Shown here in pieces: positions 38,787-50,505 of a stretch of DNA of 64,000 nt. The notes below the pieces were generated by a model. It worked only from the letters and a program-made list of their open reading frames with translations. It had not been told where the DNA came from and did no database searches. Positions within the stretch are counted from its first letter, which is position 1. The number at the start of each line of letters is the position of its first letter. The DNA lies in assembly GCA_946807835.1 (NCBI GenBank), contig OX327705.1, positions 12,864,501 through 12,928,500 of the forward strand, given 5' to 3'. A program made the position numbers and the translations under genes. Origin of the DNA: Ailanthus altissimus (lineage: Eukaryota; Streptophyta; Magnoliopsida; Sapindales; Simaroubaceae).

Positions 38787-39458
38787 TATAAGAACTATAC
38801 ATATGTGTTGTGATCTTAGTTTGTATGGTCCAATGCGCCGATTTCTAATATCTGTAACGTATGTATGGGGTATTGTTCACGAACTTATAAAATAGTTCCA
38901 TTTTGACAAATCGAGTATGGATCTAAGAATCCCACGATAGAGTGTACTTGTTGTGTACTGGAACAGCCTACCGATTGAATTGTTTAGTCCAATAATATCC
39001 AACAGTACCAAGAGATGTATGCATGTCAATATTTAATAGTTAAATACATTAATTAGTTAACAATTATTGTTTATTAATTATATCATGACACGCAGTGCAT
39101 TGTTGATCTTCAATTGAGTTCACCTAAATATAAAATTTGGTAGGACTCATTAAAAGGTATATTTGGTGACTATTTAAAAGGGCAAATAAATAATTTTATA
39201 CTTTAATTATTTAATTATTAAATAATTAAAAAAATATTTTATTAAAATATATTATTTTATAATATTATATATATTAATGCATGCATTTATATATATATAA
39301 TTTTAATTTTATTATTATATTATTATAATTAGACCTGATGGCCAAGTTTTAAAATTTTAATAATATAATATTATTATTTTAATATATAATTGAGATATAC
39401 ATGCATTTTGATGCCGTGGAAACGTGTGGATAAAGAGATAGAGAAGCATTTGGATTTG

Positions 39459-39489
<31 letters not shown>

Positions 39490-40085
39490 GAAAACAATTG
39501 CTTCATTTGATGCTATTTTGGAAGTTTGGTGGCCGGCCATATACAATAGTAATTTACAAAGGATTTTGATCAATTTTTGAGTTAATTTCAAGGGTTTGAA
39601 ATTAATTCTTTTTCTTGCTTATATTAGCTATCAAATGAAATAACAAAATAATTTGTTTATTGATCAAGAAAAGGAATTAATTTCAATACTTGAAATTAAC
39701 TCAAAAATAGATTTTGATCAAGAAAAAAAAATAAATTTATTAAGATTTAAGTGTTAAATTTATTAAGACTGATGTTGTAAGTAATAAAAATTTAATGTTG
39801 GATATAAAGAAGCTGTTGTTCTAACTCATCAAACCTACCAAATTGGTGACTAGAACTACTTACAAGCACAATTTCGGGTGGACTCCCAAAATACACGTGT
39901 AAAATTTACACGTTTTTGTGATTTTTTAACTTTACATTTTGTATATTAATTTGATTAATATATGATTTTATGGATTTATTGTATGATTTTTATTATTCTG
40001 TTGTGTCAAATATGTATGTGATACGTATTGTATATAATGAATACTGTTGCACATGCATACACCTACATTCAAAAGATCCCCAACA
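38787..40085 (+). repeat. LTR-A, 3' half, left piece of an inverted pair
   Basis: It begins in mid-LTR (GAACTATACATATGTGTTGT, matching the LTR-A at 50.5 kb) and continues through GGAATTTGGTGGAATCC-like text (39130-39170) to the terminus ...GATCCCCAACA at 40085. CTAAC follows at 40086-40090. The 5' half of the same LTR lies at about 44000-44925 on the opposite strand. An (AT)n microsatellite is at 39460-39487. Confidence 0.8.
39563..39719. repeat. inverted repeat (about 54-bp arms) inside LTR-A
   Basis: The left arm (39563-39616, with TTTTTGAGTTAATTTCAAGG) pairs with the right arm (39665-39719, with TTGAAATTAACTCAAAAAT) around a loop of about 48 bp. Other LTR-A copies lack an obvious equivalent, so it is either a small foldback insertion or private sequence. 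Confidence 0.75.
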
Positions 40086-41055
40086 CTAACAAGGTAGAAT
40101 TTCACCTATTTGATGGTTGGCATTTGCTTTGGAGTTTCAAAAAGTATTTGATTGCATGTCTGATGAACATGGTTTTTATGGGCATTTGTTTTTTAAGAGA
40201 AAAATAGGAAGAGGAAGTTAGGGCCATTGATTAGTAAGAAAATACAGAGAGATTTGTTATATTCTTGGAGACTTTTTGTGAGGTAACCAATAAATTTAAT
40301 GCATTTTTAAGTGTGACATCTAACATATTTTTTAATGCGATTTGTAAAATTAATTCTACCTTAGTCAACTTTGACTTACAATGATGATCCTTTGTTGGGT
40401 AGTATGGCCTGGAATATGAAAAATAAGTATGATAAGGATAAACAAGTTGTTGATTATAGCTATCATACATAACCCACAATGCAAAATAAATTTTGTAGGC
40501 TTATATTTTGGGATTTTGTTTGATAAGGATAGTGTAAAAGTAGATGAAATGAAAAAAGTCACCAAAACTTTATTATGCAAGCTATATGAGGAGTATAATA
40601 GGTGGTATAAAAAATTCAATAGAAGAAGAAAGTATCAATGTTGGTGCCACTAGTATTATGGCTTCTTAATAATTTTGTGGCAACGAGTCATTTTCTTTAT
40701 TTGATAATATGGTGAGGTGGGTGAAGAAATCGGGTGTTCTACAAGTTGACCATTGGGCAAGATATATTCTTATTGGTGATAATGCTAAGACTGAAGTTGT
40801 AAGTAAGATAGACAAATATTTGATAGACAGATTTGAAAGCGCTCATAACCCTCACCTTAATATCTTGCTTCAATAGAAATTGAATGCAACCAAGTATTTA
40901 ATTTTGGCGTATATAGCTCGAGATATTTTTAGAATATCGGTCTCTATGTAGCATTTGAGTTCGTATCCAATATCTGAGGACATGTGCTAGATACATTTAG
41001 AAGTTCATTGACTCCTGTCATGATGAAGGCTTTAATATGCATACAAAAGTAGACA
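40086..41055 (+). pseudogene. hAT (Ac-like) transposase, C-terminal half
   Basis: With stops and frame changes, the plus strand reads the C-terminal half of a plant Ac/RICESLEEPER-type transposase. Recognisable parts are DEHGFYGHLFF (about 40160), FVIFLETFCEVTNKFNAFLS then VTSNIFFNAICKI (about 40250-40360), LLGSMAWNMKNKYDK (about 40390) and IIAIIHNPQCKINFVGLYFG (40450). The dimerisation domain at 40800-41050 gives KYLIDRFESAH, KLNATKYLILAYIARDIF and VLDTFRSSLTPVMMKALICI. It starts exactly at the TSD following LTR-A. The first codons after the TSD complete the D-V-x-T-R-x-N motif begun at 44.93 kb on the other strand. It is the second half of the gene at 44926-45690, moved by inversion. Confidence 0.8.
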
Positions 41056-41690
41056 CAATCATCACTTATAGTTGATAAAGTTAATAGGATTGAACCTATG
41101 ATGCTTGAATCAAAATATTATGAAAGACTTGAAGTAGGTAATAACTAATTAAATTTTAAATATTTATATATTTTTTTAAATGTACTTCATATATTTAATT
41201 TAATATTTTAATTAATTACTTTATTTTAAAACTTATTATGTAGAGTATTACAAACCAAAGTATACAAGTCAAACATAAAAATTAAAGACTGAAGAGTATT
41301 GCCTATATCTATGGTAAGGTGAAAAATATTAAAATTTAGTATTTTATAATTGTAGTTCTTTTTATGATAATTCATTTTGGATTTTAACTTTTTTTTCACA
41401 GCTATTTTGCAATTTTATTCGTAGACTTGGAAGTTGAAAAGTTGGAGTTGTAAATTGATTGATTGAATATTGATGATAATGAGATGATAGACCTTAGACT
41501 TTATTTTTGTAATATTTTGATGATGATGGACAATTAAATTTATTCTCTATGTTTTGCACTTTTTGTTAATTAAAATATGTAAGTTTTATAAATTTAAGAA
41601 TATTCGTATTTTAAGGGAGATTCTACTCTTTTTTTTATTTGGGTGAAAATAAAATTATAAAAATTTATTTAATTAAATTATTTGATTTAT
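41056..41690. other. intergenic, nothing recognised
   Basis: AT-rich DNA following the hAT fragment. No hAT terminal inverted repeat was identified. Confidence 0.5.
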
Positions 41691-42370
41691 AACACGAGTA
41701 TAAATTAATTGAAATTGAATCCTTGTACAATTGAATTATTTAATTTACCCAATAAATATAAATTAATTGAAATTGAGTCATTGAATCATTGTACAATAAA
41801 TTATAATTTCAATTTATTCAATTGAATCATTTGATTTACTCCATGAATATAAATTAATTAAAAATAAAATTGAATACCTATACAATTGAATTATAATCCC
41901 AATTTATTCAAATGAATTATTTAATTTATCCCGTAAATATAAATTAATTAAAATTGAATAATTAAATCCTTGCACAGTTGAATTATAAATACAATTTATT
42001 CAATTGAATTATTTGATTTATTCCATGAATATAAATTAACTGAAATCAAATATTTGAACAATTGAGTTATAATTTCAATTTACGCATTTGAATTATTTAA
42101 TTTATCCCATAAATAATGAATATAAATTAATTAAAATTGAATCTAGCACAATTTAATTGATTATGTCACATTTGAATTATAATTTCATTTTACTTAATTG
42201 AATTATTTAATTTATCACATAAATATAAATGAATTCAAATTGAATCTTTGTCTGATTGAAATTGAATTTTTCACAATTGAATTTCAATTCAATTGTGCAA
42301 TTGAATTATAATTTTATTTTATTAAATTGAATTATTTAATTTATCACATAAATATTAATTAACAAAAATT
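41690..42370 (+). repeat. ~91-bp AT-rich tandem array
   Basis: ATAAATTAATT-like anchors recur at 41759, 41850, 41940, 42032 and 42123 (91, 90, 92, 91 bp), with a shorter first interval and a longer last one. Units share AATTGAATTATTT-ATTTAT-CCATAAATATAAATTAA. Confidence 0.85.
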
Positions 42371-43333
42371 AGAAATTGAATCTTGCATAGTTAAATTTTG
42401 ATTTTAATTAATTGAAGTGCAATATTAAAATTTAATTTAATTTATTTAATTGGATGATTTTATCAAGAATATAAATAAGTTAAAATGCAATAAAATCAAT
42501 TAATTTAATAGAAAATAAAAAATTACAATTACAAATTTAATTATACAAAATCTCATATTTAATTGGACTAACTATTTAAAACTTCCATTAAAAATATTTT
42601 AAAAATAATTAAAAATAATTTTAAGCCTAAAATGTTAAAAAAATGTCATTAAGATCAAGTAGTCCAAACTCAAACCCTATCTAAGTTATGTCATAAAAAA
42701 ATCAGCCTAAGCCCATTATTTAAAACGAATCATGAATCGAAACCTAACTGAATTGAACTGGTTTAGTTTTGATTCGGTCGGTTCATGGCGAAGGAACAAA
42801 TCGGTTTGGTTCAGTCCCGATACTTACCCACCTGTAAATGGAAATTTTTTAGAATTGCATTATTATTTTAATCAATTTTTTTTTCTAACCATAAAGTAGG
42901 AGACTAATCTTTATTGACCAAATGAATGATAAATGGACATATTTATCCTTATATGTATAATATAGTGAAAAACAACATATTCGACAGTAAAAAACACAAA
43001 ACCAAATCAAGTTTTAGCAAATCCATCTCCAAAAATATAGTTTAATACTCATAATAAGTAGATTTGAAGTTGTAAATAATTTACAAAGGTAAGATATTTT
43101 TTCATTATCGAATAATGTATATTTTATTGTATATATAAGTCGAAATGATAGATTTTTTAGAAGTTTTGCTTATTTTAAAATGTATTAATATCGAAATATA
43201 ATCTGTGTATAATGTTGTGAAGTTTTAGAAAGAAATGAGGTGAATGAGAGAGAAATAAGGACCAGGTTTGCAAAATTTGGGTTGATTTGGAAAACCAAAT
43301 CGACGAATTTGATTCATGTGGTAGACGACATAT
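42371..43333. other. intergenic, nothing recognised
   Basis: AT-rich. A short GGTTCGG/CGGTTCATGG-type motif cluster at 42740-42820 resembles fragments common in plant repeats but cannot be assigned. Confidence 0.45.
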
Positions 43334-43990
43334 GTGATGCACCTTGTTTTTGTGCCTCTTGCACCTTGCGTCCTACTTTGTAATTTCACGTTGTTTTTCT
43401 TATTTATGTTTTTTAAACAATTGAATGTTTTTTTAATATTTGTTTTAGGTTTTATAAAGTATGAGTCAATCGTTGTTTGTTTTGGAGAAAAGGTGGGAGA
43501 GCCTAGTAATAGGGATGAGTGTTATATTTACTATAATGACATTAGTATTTCGGTTCAGAAGGATATAAACTATGAAGATATTTCAAATATTTCAAATTGA
43601 AGTAGACAATATGGAGTATAAGGTGACTTTAAAAATTAAAATTATTTCTACGAGGTTTCTAGTTATCTATCTGACTGATTATTATAGTTGATGTAACATT
43701 TTTGAAAGGTGCATACCTAGGCCTAATGTTTATAGTAGTTTATAAAGGTGAAAATAATCAAAACTTTCAACTGGCATAAGGTATTGCTAATTCAAAAAAT
43801 GATGCTTCATGCACATAGTTTATGGCCAAACTTTGAGGAATCCTTGATGATCTTGAGAATCTAGTATTTGTTTCCTCAATGCGTTAGTATCGAGAAGGCC
43901 ATTTGAGAAAGATTTTCTAATGCATATCATTGGGTATGCATCTATAACTTGAAAATTTAATCACAAGATAAAAGATACCATCAAAGAAGA
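43334..43990 (+). pseudogene. MULE (MuDR-type) transposase fragment
   Basis: The first part (43440-43690) looks like the N-terminal region of plant MuDR transposases (KYESIVVCFGEKVGE, NYEDISNIS, YKVTLKIKI). After a gap it enters the MULE DDE core at about 43750-43980. There it reads VYKGENNQNFQLA-GIANS, FMAKL-GILDDLENLVFVSS and LRKIF, with stops in between, matching the family pattern AFGIA-S-ND-SW-WF, DLVFISDRH and IRKIFP. The zinc finger and C-terminus are absent because the sequence runs into the inversion breakpoint and LTR-A near 44000. Confidence 0.7.
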
Positions 43991-43999
43991 AAAGGAAAG

Positions 44000-44925
44000 A
44001 GAGATACTTGACTATGAATTTTATCTCCATGTGCTTATCCGTAAATATATCTCCAGACTAGTATTTAACTGAATAATATAAGCAAACTCTTTGCCATATT
44101 ATTCGACTATATGGAAACTCCTTACTCGGGTATACTGCTTATGGCCATAAGACTTTCCTGAGATATTAACTCGGAGCATCTGGATATATAACTCTCTATG
44201 TAAAGTTAACGGATCTCATATCTATGCACACCAGACTCCATGAGCATCAGACTATACTCAGCGACACTCAACAGTCATACCATGAAAGGCCTCTGACATG
44301 CATGAAACCAAAGTACAGTAGATTACTCACAAGCCCACTGTGACGCTCAAGTCGGAAGACTACATATTTTACTCAATTCGAGAGGACCTTCCATTGATGG
44401 CTACATAAGAAGTTTATTGGAGTCCTTATTAGTCTATTCAGTACTTAGTCCTAATTGAATATCCATATGCCTATGCAAGCTCCAAGCTCATGATCAGCTA
44501 GAAACGACCATCTGTATTTTACAGATATATACATACACTGATCTATATCTATTTATATAGAAAGAATCCACCAATAGACCTGCGTCGGTGGAAATAGATT
44601 AGGAACATATATTTCAGAACATACTTGTATAATAACATTGTTCAGTACCCGATTACAACTCTTACAACTATATCACTACTAAAATATTCCGAGGTCTTTG
44701 TCCCATTACAGACAAAGTTTCAACTCTTGGAATATTTACTAACTCTTAGTACTTGTTTAAACTCTTTTAAACTTGATTTGAACTCCTTCGAATCTAACAA
44801 AGTCTATAGCGTAACAACCATTAAATCATATAATTAAATAGTTTTAGCGATTTAATAAAATATACATTGCATAAATATCAAATATTTATATAAATCTGGG
44901 ATGACACGTAGGCACAACCCTAACA
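44000..44925 (-). repeat. LTR-A, 5' half, right piece of an inverted pair
   Basis: On the minus strand it starts TGTTAGGGTTGTGCCTACGT at 44925 and follows LTR-A for about 925 bp. It stops near 44000, where the other half (38787-40085) picks up after a gap of only a few tens of bases. GTTAG at 44926-44930 is the target duplication on its 5' side. Confidence 0.85.
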
Positions 44926-45690
44926 GTTAGCACATCTAAGATCACACTGCTCTATACTTAATTTTTTCTATTGCATACACTTTTTAAAAGACTAGAACTG
45001 GGAAGTCAAAAACCTCACGTACTTCATAGTATTCTTAATGCTGATTATATTCTCATTTAAGTCTTTTAACCCATCACTCATAATTAAATTAAGAATCTAT
45101 GCAAAATAATGCATATAGAGAACTCACCATTCAACATCAATGCACCTGCCTTCCAATTCTTTATCTTCCTCTACAAGTACCCAATAATAACTTTATTTTG
45201 CAAGTGAATAAAAACCTCTATCCCCTAGCCAAGTAAAGGCGACTCTAAAAGCTTCCTAATTTATTTTCTCTTTATGAATAGACACTGAATAGAAACTCGA
45301 AATTCTTCTATGCAAGTGCTAGTTACTATCTATAAAATGGCTAATGACAACCATATAATTGGTTTTTAAAATAGAGGTTTAAATATTAGTAGTCAAACAA
45401 ACTCTTTGACTAATCCCATTAAAGATACTCTTCAACACTGCCTTCTTAATAAAATACAATTGCAAAACATCTTTAGTAATTGTTATACGTGAGGAGAGAT
45501 CAAATTTAGGGACTACCACACTACAAAAATGATGAAACCCCTTATTATCCCTCAACTAAAAAGGCAACTCATCCATAACGATCATTTTCAAAATTGCCCT
45601 TCTACAAGCCTCTTGATCAAAACCCCCTCTCATTACAAGACTAACATCTTCCTCCTCAACTTAACAAAATAGTAGTACTTTCGCCTTCTT
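44926..45690 (-). pseudogene. hAT (Ac-like) transposase, N-terminal/central half
   Basis: Minus-strand reading with a few stops gives the start of the catalytic region of an Ac-type transposase: DQEACRRAILKMIVMDELPF (45640-45550), GFHHFCSVVVPKFDLSSRIT, ITKDVLQLYFIKKAVLKSIF, then LTTNI-TS and NYMVVISHFID (45360 region) and the Cys/His-rich stretch before KYVRFLTSQF (45000). It ends at 44926 with D-V-L, cut by LTR-A inside the D-V-x-T-R-x-N-x-T motif. The continuation is on the plus strand at 40086. The N-terminal BED zinc finger is not visible. Copia-3 inserted just to the right, at 45832. Confidence 0.8.
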
Positions 45691-45831
45691 GACTATCAAT
45701 GATGGGGATACATAGTGATAATTCCAATCCGAACTTATTGTGTAAGCTCCTCAAATCTTGATTCATGTAAAAATATAAAAAAAAAGAATTAAGTGCAAAC
45801 ATTCATTTTTATTTTTATGTTCTATGATAAA

Positions 45832-46503
45832 TGTTGAAGCGGAAGCACGCAAATAAGCAAATAACCCAAGTAATATATTGCAGAAATAAGTAATTAAGAA
45901 ACTAAAGAGAGAAAGGGTAAAAGAAGAACATACAGAATTTACGAGGTTCAGCAACCTGCCTATGTCCACGGCAGATCAAGATCAATTTCTTTCTTATTGA
46001 ATTTCAAGGCACTCACAAAGTATGCCTTTTATAATACTCACAAAGCAAACATTCTCTCTTGTAACTAAGGTGCTTTCTCTCACAAAGAATCACAAAGTAT
46101 GTTTGATTATAAAGATATCACTAAGATGTCTTAGGGTATATTTACAAGCTAATAGAGTGCCTTTATATAGACTTTAGAACATCCTAGGTTTAGCCTAAAT
46201 ATGTGAGAGTTGTATTAGGGAGTTATGGAACAAGTATAGGCCAAATAAAATTAGGAAACCTCTTCTCGCGCAGCACTGGGTATTCTTGCCTGGGCGCTGC
46301 GGTACTAAACACCTGGCGTTGCGGTCCTCAGGTTCTGTTTTGGGCACTGCAGCGCTTATAACCTAGGGCCACGGTACCCACACCTGGGCATCGCCAGATG
46401 CGTCTTTTGCCTCCTTTTGCGTTCATCTTCAATTCTCTGTACCAAATGCACTTGGCTTGCTCTCCAAATCATATCACAATGATTTTTAATCAACTTTCTC
46501 ACA
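45832..46503 (-). repeat. 3' LTR-C of Copia-3
   Basis: It starts TGTTGAAGCGGAAGC on the plus strand and ends ...CAACTTTCTCACA. It contains a GC-rich block of degenerate GGGC-CTGCGG/GCAGCGC motifs (46265-46400) and a TATA module near 46159-46171. Confidence 0.92.
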
Positions 46504-48575
46504 AATCCCCTATTTGATTCAAAATCATCCATAAAGTAACTCGATCTTTTATCTCCGCATCTTTAGTCATTCTCACAAAGTAGTGACTCCAGTTAAGTCC
46601 TTGCATTAGATGAACTTAACCGAGGGTAGTGGCTTAGTCAATATGTCAGCAAGGTTTTTAGATGACGCTATCTTTGTTAGACTAACTTCACCACTTTGGA
46701 CAATCTTTTGAATATAATGGAGCTGCACATCAATATGTTTAGAAGTCTTGTGGAATACTTGATGCTTGCTTAGGTGTATGGAATTCTGGCTGTCACAATA
46801 TACACCGATGTTCACATCTTCAATAGCCATTACCTCCACGCATGTGCCTTTCAACCACACGGCATCCTTAATAACTTCACCAACAGCTATGTACTCTGCC
46901 TTTGTGGTAGATAGTGCAACCACATGTTGTAGAACTAATCTCCAACATATACTATACCCAAACACTGTAAATACATAACCTGCTAACAATCTTCTCTTGT
47001 CTAAATCACTTGTATAGTCTGAGTTTACGTATCTTCTTATCATTACACTGTTGTCCTTATCCATTTTATACATTAACCTGTGATTTGACGTCCTCTTGAG
47101 ATATCTCAAAATTCACTTCACTACAAGATAGTGATCCTTACCCGGATTTGCCATATATCTACTCACCACACTCACAGCCTGTGATATGTCTGATCTTATG
47201 CAAACCATTGCATAAATAACGCTCCTCACAGCGCTTGCATACGGTACTTTACTCATCTGCAGTTTCTCTTCTTCAAATGTCGGTGACTGTGCTGCTGAAA
47301 GATTGAAATGCATGGCCGAAGGAGTAGAGACAGACTTTGCTTTGGATATACCAAACTTCTCTAGCATTTTGAGTATATATCGCTGTTGAGACAAGAAGAT
47401 GACATCTCTTCTTTCTCTCACAATATCCATACCCAATATTCTCTTTACTGCTCCCAAATCCTTCATTTCAAACATGCCACTCAACTACTTTTTGAGTTTC
47501 TATATTTCTTTCATATTCTTACATGCAATCAACATATCATCGACATATAGAAGCCAATACATCATCCCACAACTTATGTTTTTGAAGTACACACATCCGT
47601 AATACTTGCTCCTACTAAAGCAAAAGCAGTCATAAACTTATCAAATCTCATATACCATTGTCTAGGTGATTGCTTTAACTTATATAATGACTTCTTTAGC
47701 AAATAAGCATGATCTTCTTTTTTGGGCTCCTCAAACCCTTGCCATTGTGCCATGTATATTGTCTTTTTAAGCTCTCTATGCAGAAAGTTATTTTTACATC
47801 CATCTGCTCTAGATATAAATCAAGATTTGCACACATAGCTAACAAAATTCTAGTAAATGTATGCTTGACGACTGGATAGAATATCTTATGAAAGTCACTC
47901 TTTCTCTTTGAGTAAAACCTTGTACAACTAACCTAACCTTGAATCTCGGAGGATCTATCTCCGGTATCCCCTCATTCACCTTATACACACACTTGCACCC
48001 TACTAGTTTTTTTGAGGTCTCTCCACCTACTTCCAAGTATTATTCTTCCTAAGAGAACTAATATCTTCTTTAATGGCCTATTATCATTCTTTCTTATTTT
48101 CACTCTTCATAGCCTCACTATATGTTCTAGGCTCATCATACTCAAGAGTGTAAGTAGAATTAAGAGCATGAGCAGCTAAATTTGCTGGTGCATACCTGAC
48201 TGGTGGGTTAATCATTCTCATTAGCCTATCTCTGGCTAGGTAGTACTCTTCTAGTTCCATCTCAAGAGTCATAGTTTTTTCTTAGGTGGTCTTAGAGGAA
48301 CTCACCGGTGTTCTTGGTTCATTTGCAAGGATCTTATTGTTGAAGTGATGATCTGGAGGCATATCAGATTTACTCTCAGGCTCTACTTTAACTTCTATTG
48401 ACTTAGGTACTGAGTTTTCCTTAGACATAGGTTCTTCTTTCTCATCTCTTTGGGAGGCTTTCAGTATGATCATCTCATCAAACGGCACGTCATGGCTTAT
48501 GATACTCATTGGTGGTGTCAAGTCTTTATACCATACCTTGTATCATTTTACTCATTCGGGATACCCTATGAATAC

Positions 48576-49142
48576 TTCCAAAAATTCCTATAGTATTATC
48601 TGCATTTCAGGATGCATTTTTCTATTTGATTCTTGGGCACCGAGGGATAGGCATATAGCGAAAATGGAATGGCCCTGGCGAGCCTCTTTTGAAAGCTCCT
48701 TAAATGACGTGGCTTGAATACCCTCACTGTTGGTCCCTTGTAACCGCCTGATCTGGTCCTCCCAAAGAAACTTCATAGTCAATTACTTCCAGTTGCAAAC
48801 CACGGAACCCAGCATTTTAAGCCATTAAATTCCCAAAACTAGATCCTATCCTATCAGAGGAAGAGAGTAGAGAGTTAAAGAGAAGAGAGTTCCTTGGAGG
48901 TCCACTCACACCTTTTCGAAACGCCAATGGCATTTCAGTTTATCCCTGTTAGCTATCTGCATGGTGAACTTCTCGGTTGGCACTACTGGCAACCTCAGTT
49001 TGTTGGCCAACCTTTTACTTATGAAGTTGTGAGTTAACCCATTGTCTATGAGTATGATGATTTCGTGGGAATCGATCTTGGCAGGTACACGCATGGTTTT
49101 AGATGCGGACCATCCCGTTAATGCATGCAACATAATTTCTGG
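48576..49142 (-). mobile_element. Gypsy-type protease/RT-leader segment inside the copia integrase
   Basis: On the minus strand, copia integrase ...EPRAIKG runs straight into GPEIMLHALTGWSASKTMRV, then IIILIDNGLTHNFISKRLAN. The latter is a Gypsy retropepsin core with LIDNG in place of the usual LIDSG. Next come LRLPVVPTEKFTMQIANRD and, further on, LTMKFLWEDQIRRLQGTNSE and HPEMQIIL-EFLEVF, the stretch leading to a Gypsy RT. The copia integrase then resumes at VFIGYPE. The insert is 567 bp (189 codons) and shares one reading frame with the copia code on both sides. Copia-4 has AIKGVFIGYPEG with no insert. The insert itself carries three or four stops. Confidence 0.88.
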
Positions 49143-50140
49143 CCCTTTGATAGCTCTAGGTTCCAACTTCCCCTCCTTAACATGTAAAAAGGTAGGGCAA
49201 CTAAATATTCTGAGGTGGCCATACTTAGGAGGATTGTCAGACCATTTCTCTTCTAGTATCTTAAAGTCAATTGCTGAGGAGGGACTTCTATTAATCAAAT
49301 AAGCTGCAGTCACTACAGCTTCTTCTTAAAATGCCTTAAAGCATCTTTGTATTGGTAAACATACATCTAACCCTTTCAAGTAAGGTCCTATTTCATCTTT
49401 TCGGCTACACCATTCTGCTGTGGTGTTGATCTTATTGTTCTATGCCTTGTAATCCTATGCTTAGCACAAAACCCATCAAACTCTCTATTGCAAAACTCGA
49501 GACCATTGTCAGTTCTCAATCTCTTCACCTTTTTGCCAGTCTAATTCTCAATAAGAGCCTTCCAAGTCTCGAACTCATCAAATACTTGATCTTTGCTCTT
49601 CAACACATAAACCGATAACTTTCTCAAATAGTCATCAATCAAATTGAGAAAATAGCTAATACCACCACAAGTAGCTGTTTGAGCTAGTCCCTAAAGATCC
49701 AAGTGTATGTAGTCAGGAGTCCCCTTAGTCTTATGCTCTCCGGTACTAAACCTCACCCTATGTGCTTTCCTAAGCACATAATGCTCACAAAACTTTAATG
49801 GTTGGAACTTATCCTCACCAAATGCATTTTGACTAAATAACTCTTTCAAGTTTCTCTTGCCTAGGTGTGCCAGTCTAAGATGCCATAAGGTTTACATATT
49901 CTCATCATCTATAGAGAATAATGCGAAATCACTCACAACTTCATTCTTAAGCACATAAACGCCTTTGTGCTTCTCTCCTCTCATTACCACCATGGAACCC
50001 TTTAATACTCTCAAAACCTCTCCTTCGATCATGATAGAACACCTATTCTAATCTAAAGTCCCTAGTGAGATCAAGTTCTTCTTGAGGTCAATAACATACC
50101 TAACGTTTGTCAACTCTCTCACTCGCCCATCATGCAACCT

Positions 50141-50505
50141 AAGTCAAACATTACTAATTTCCATCACTTGACATGCAACATCATTACCCATTAACTCATT
50201 ACCACCACTAATGGGCTGAAAATTTATAAACCAAGACTTATGCGGGCACATGTAAAATGTACAACCAGAATTAAGAATTCATTGTTCAGTATTCTTACCA
50301 TCAGTAGCGACGAGTGTCTCTATGTTGTCATAGCTATCATCATAGGTAAGCGCAACATTCGTTCTCTTCTTGTCTTGTGTTTTCTTCTCTGGACAATCCT
50401 TTATGAACATAAGTCTAACACTACTAATTCTCATCACTTGACATGCAACATCATTACCCATTAACTCCTTACCACTACTAATGGGCTGAAAATTTATAAA
50501 CCAAG
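50141..50505 (-). repeat. 95-bp gag/protease duplication flanking LTR-A
   Basis: 50141-50235 and 50411-50505 are copies (AAGTC-AACA-TACTAATT ... ATTTATAAACCAAG) with about six mismatches. Between them lies the normal downstream text (50236-50410). A third partial copy of the downstream text (GTAAG-GCAACATTCG at 50346) occurs right of LTR-A at 52465. Confidence 0.85.

Noticed and set aside
38690..38800. tRNA-like or SINE-like B-box (minus strand GGGGTTCGATTCTTTGGGG)
   Set aside because: The T-loop-like core is there, but the stem does not pair and no A-box at the right distance or poly-A tail is clear. Too weak for a tRNA or SINE call.
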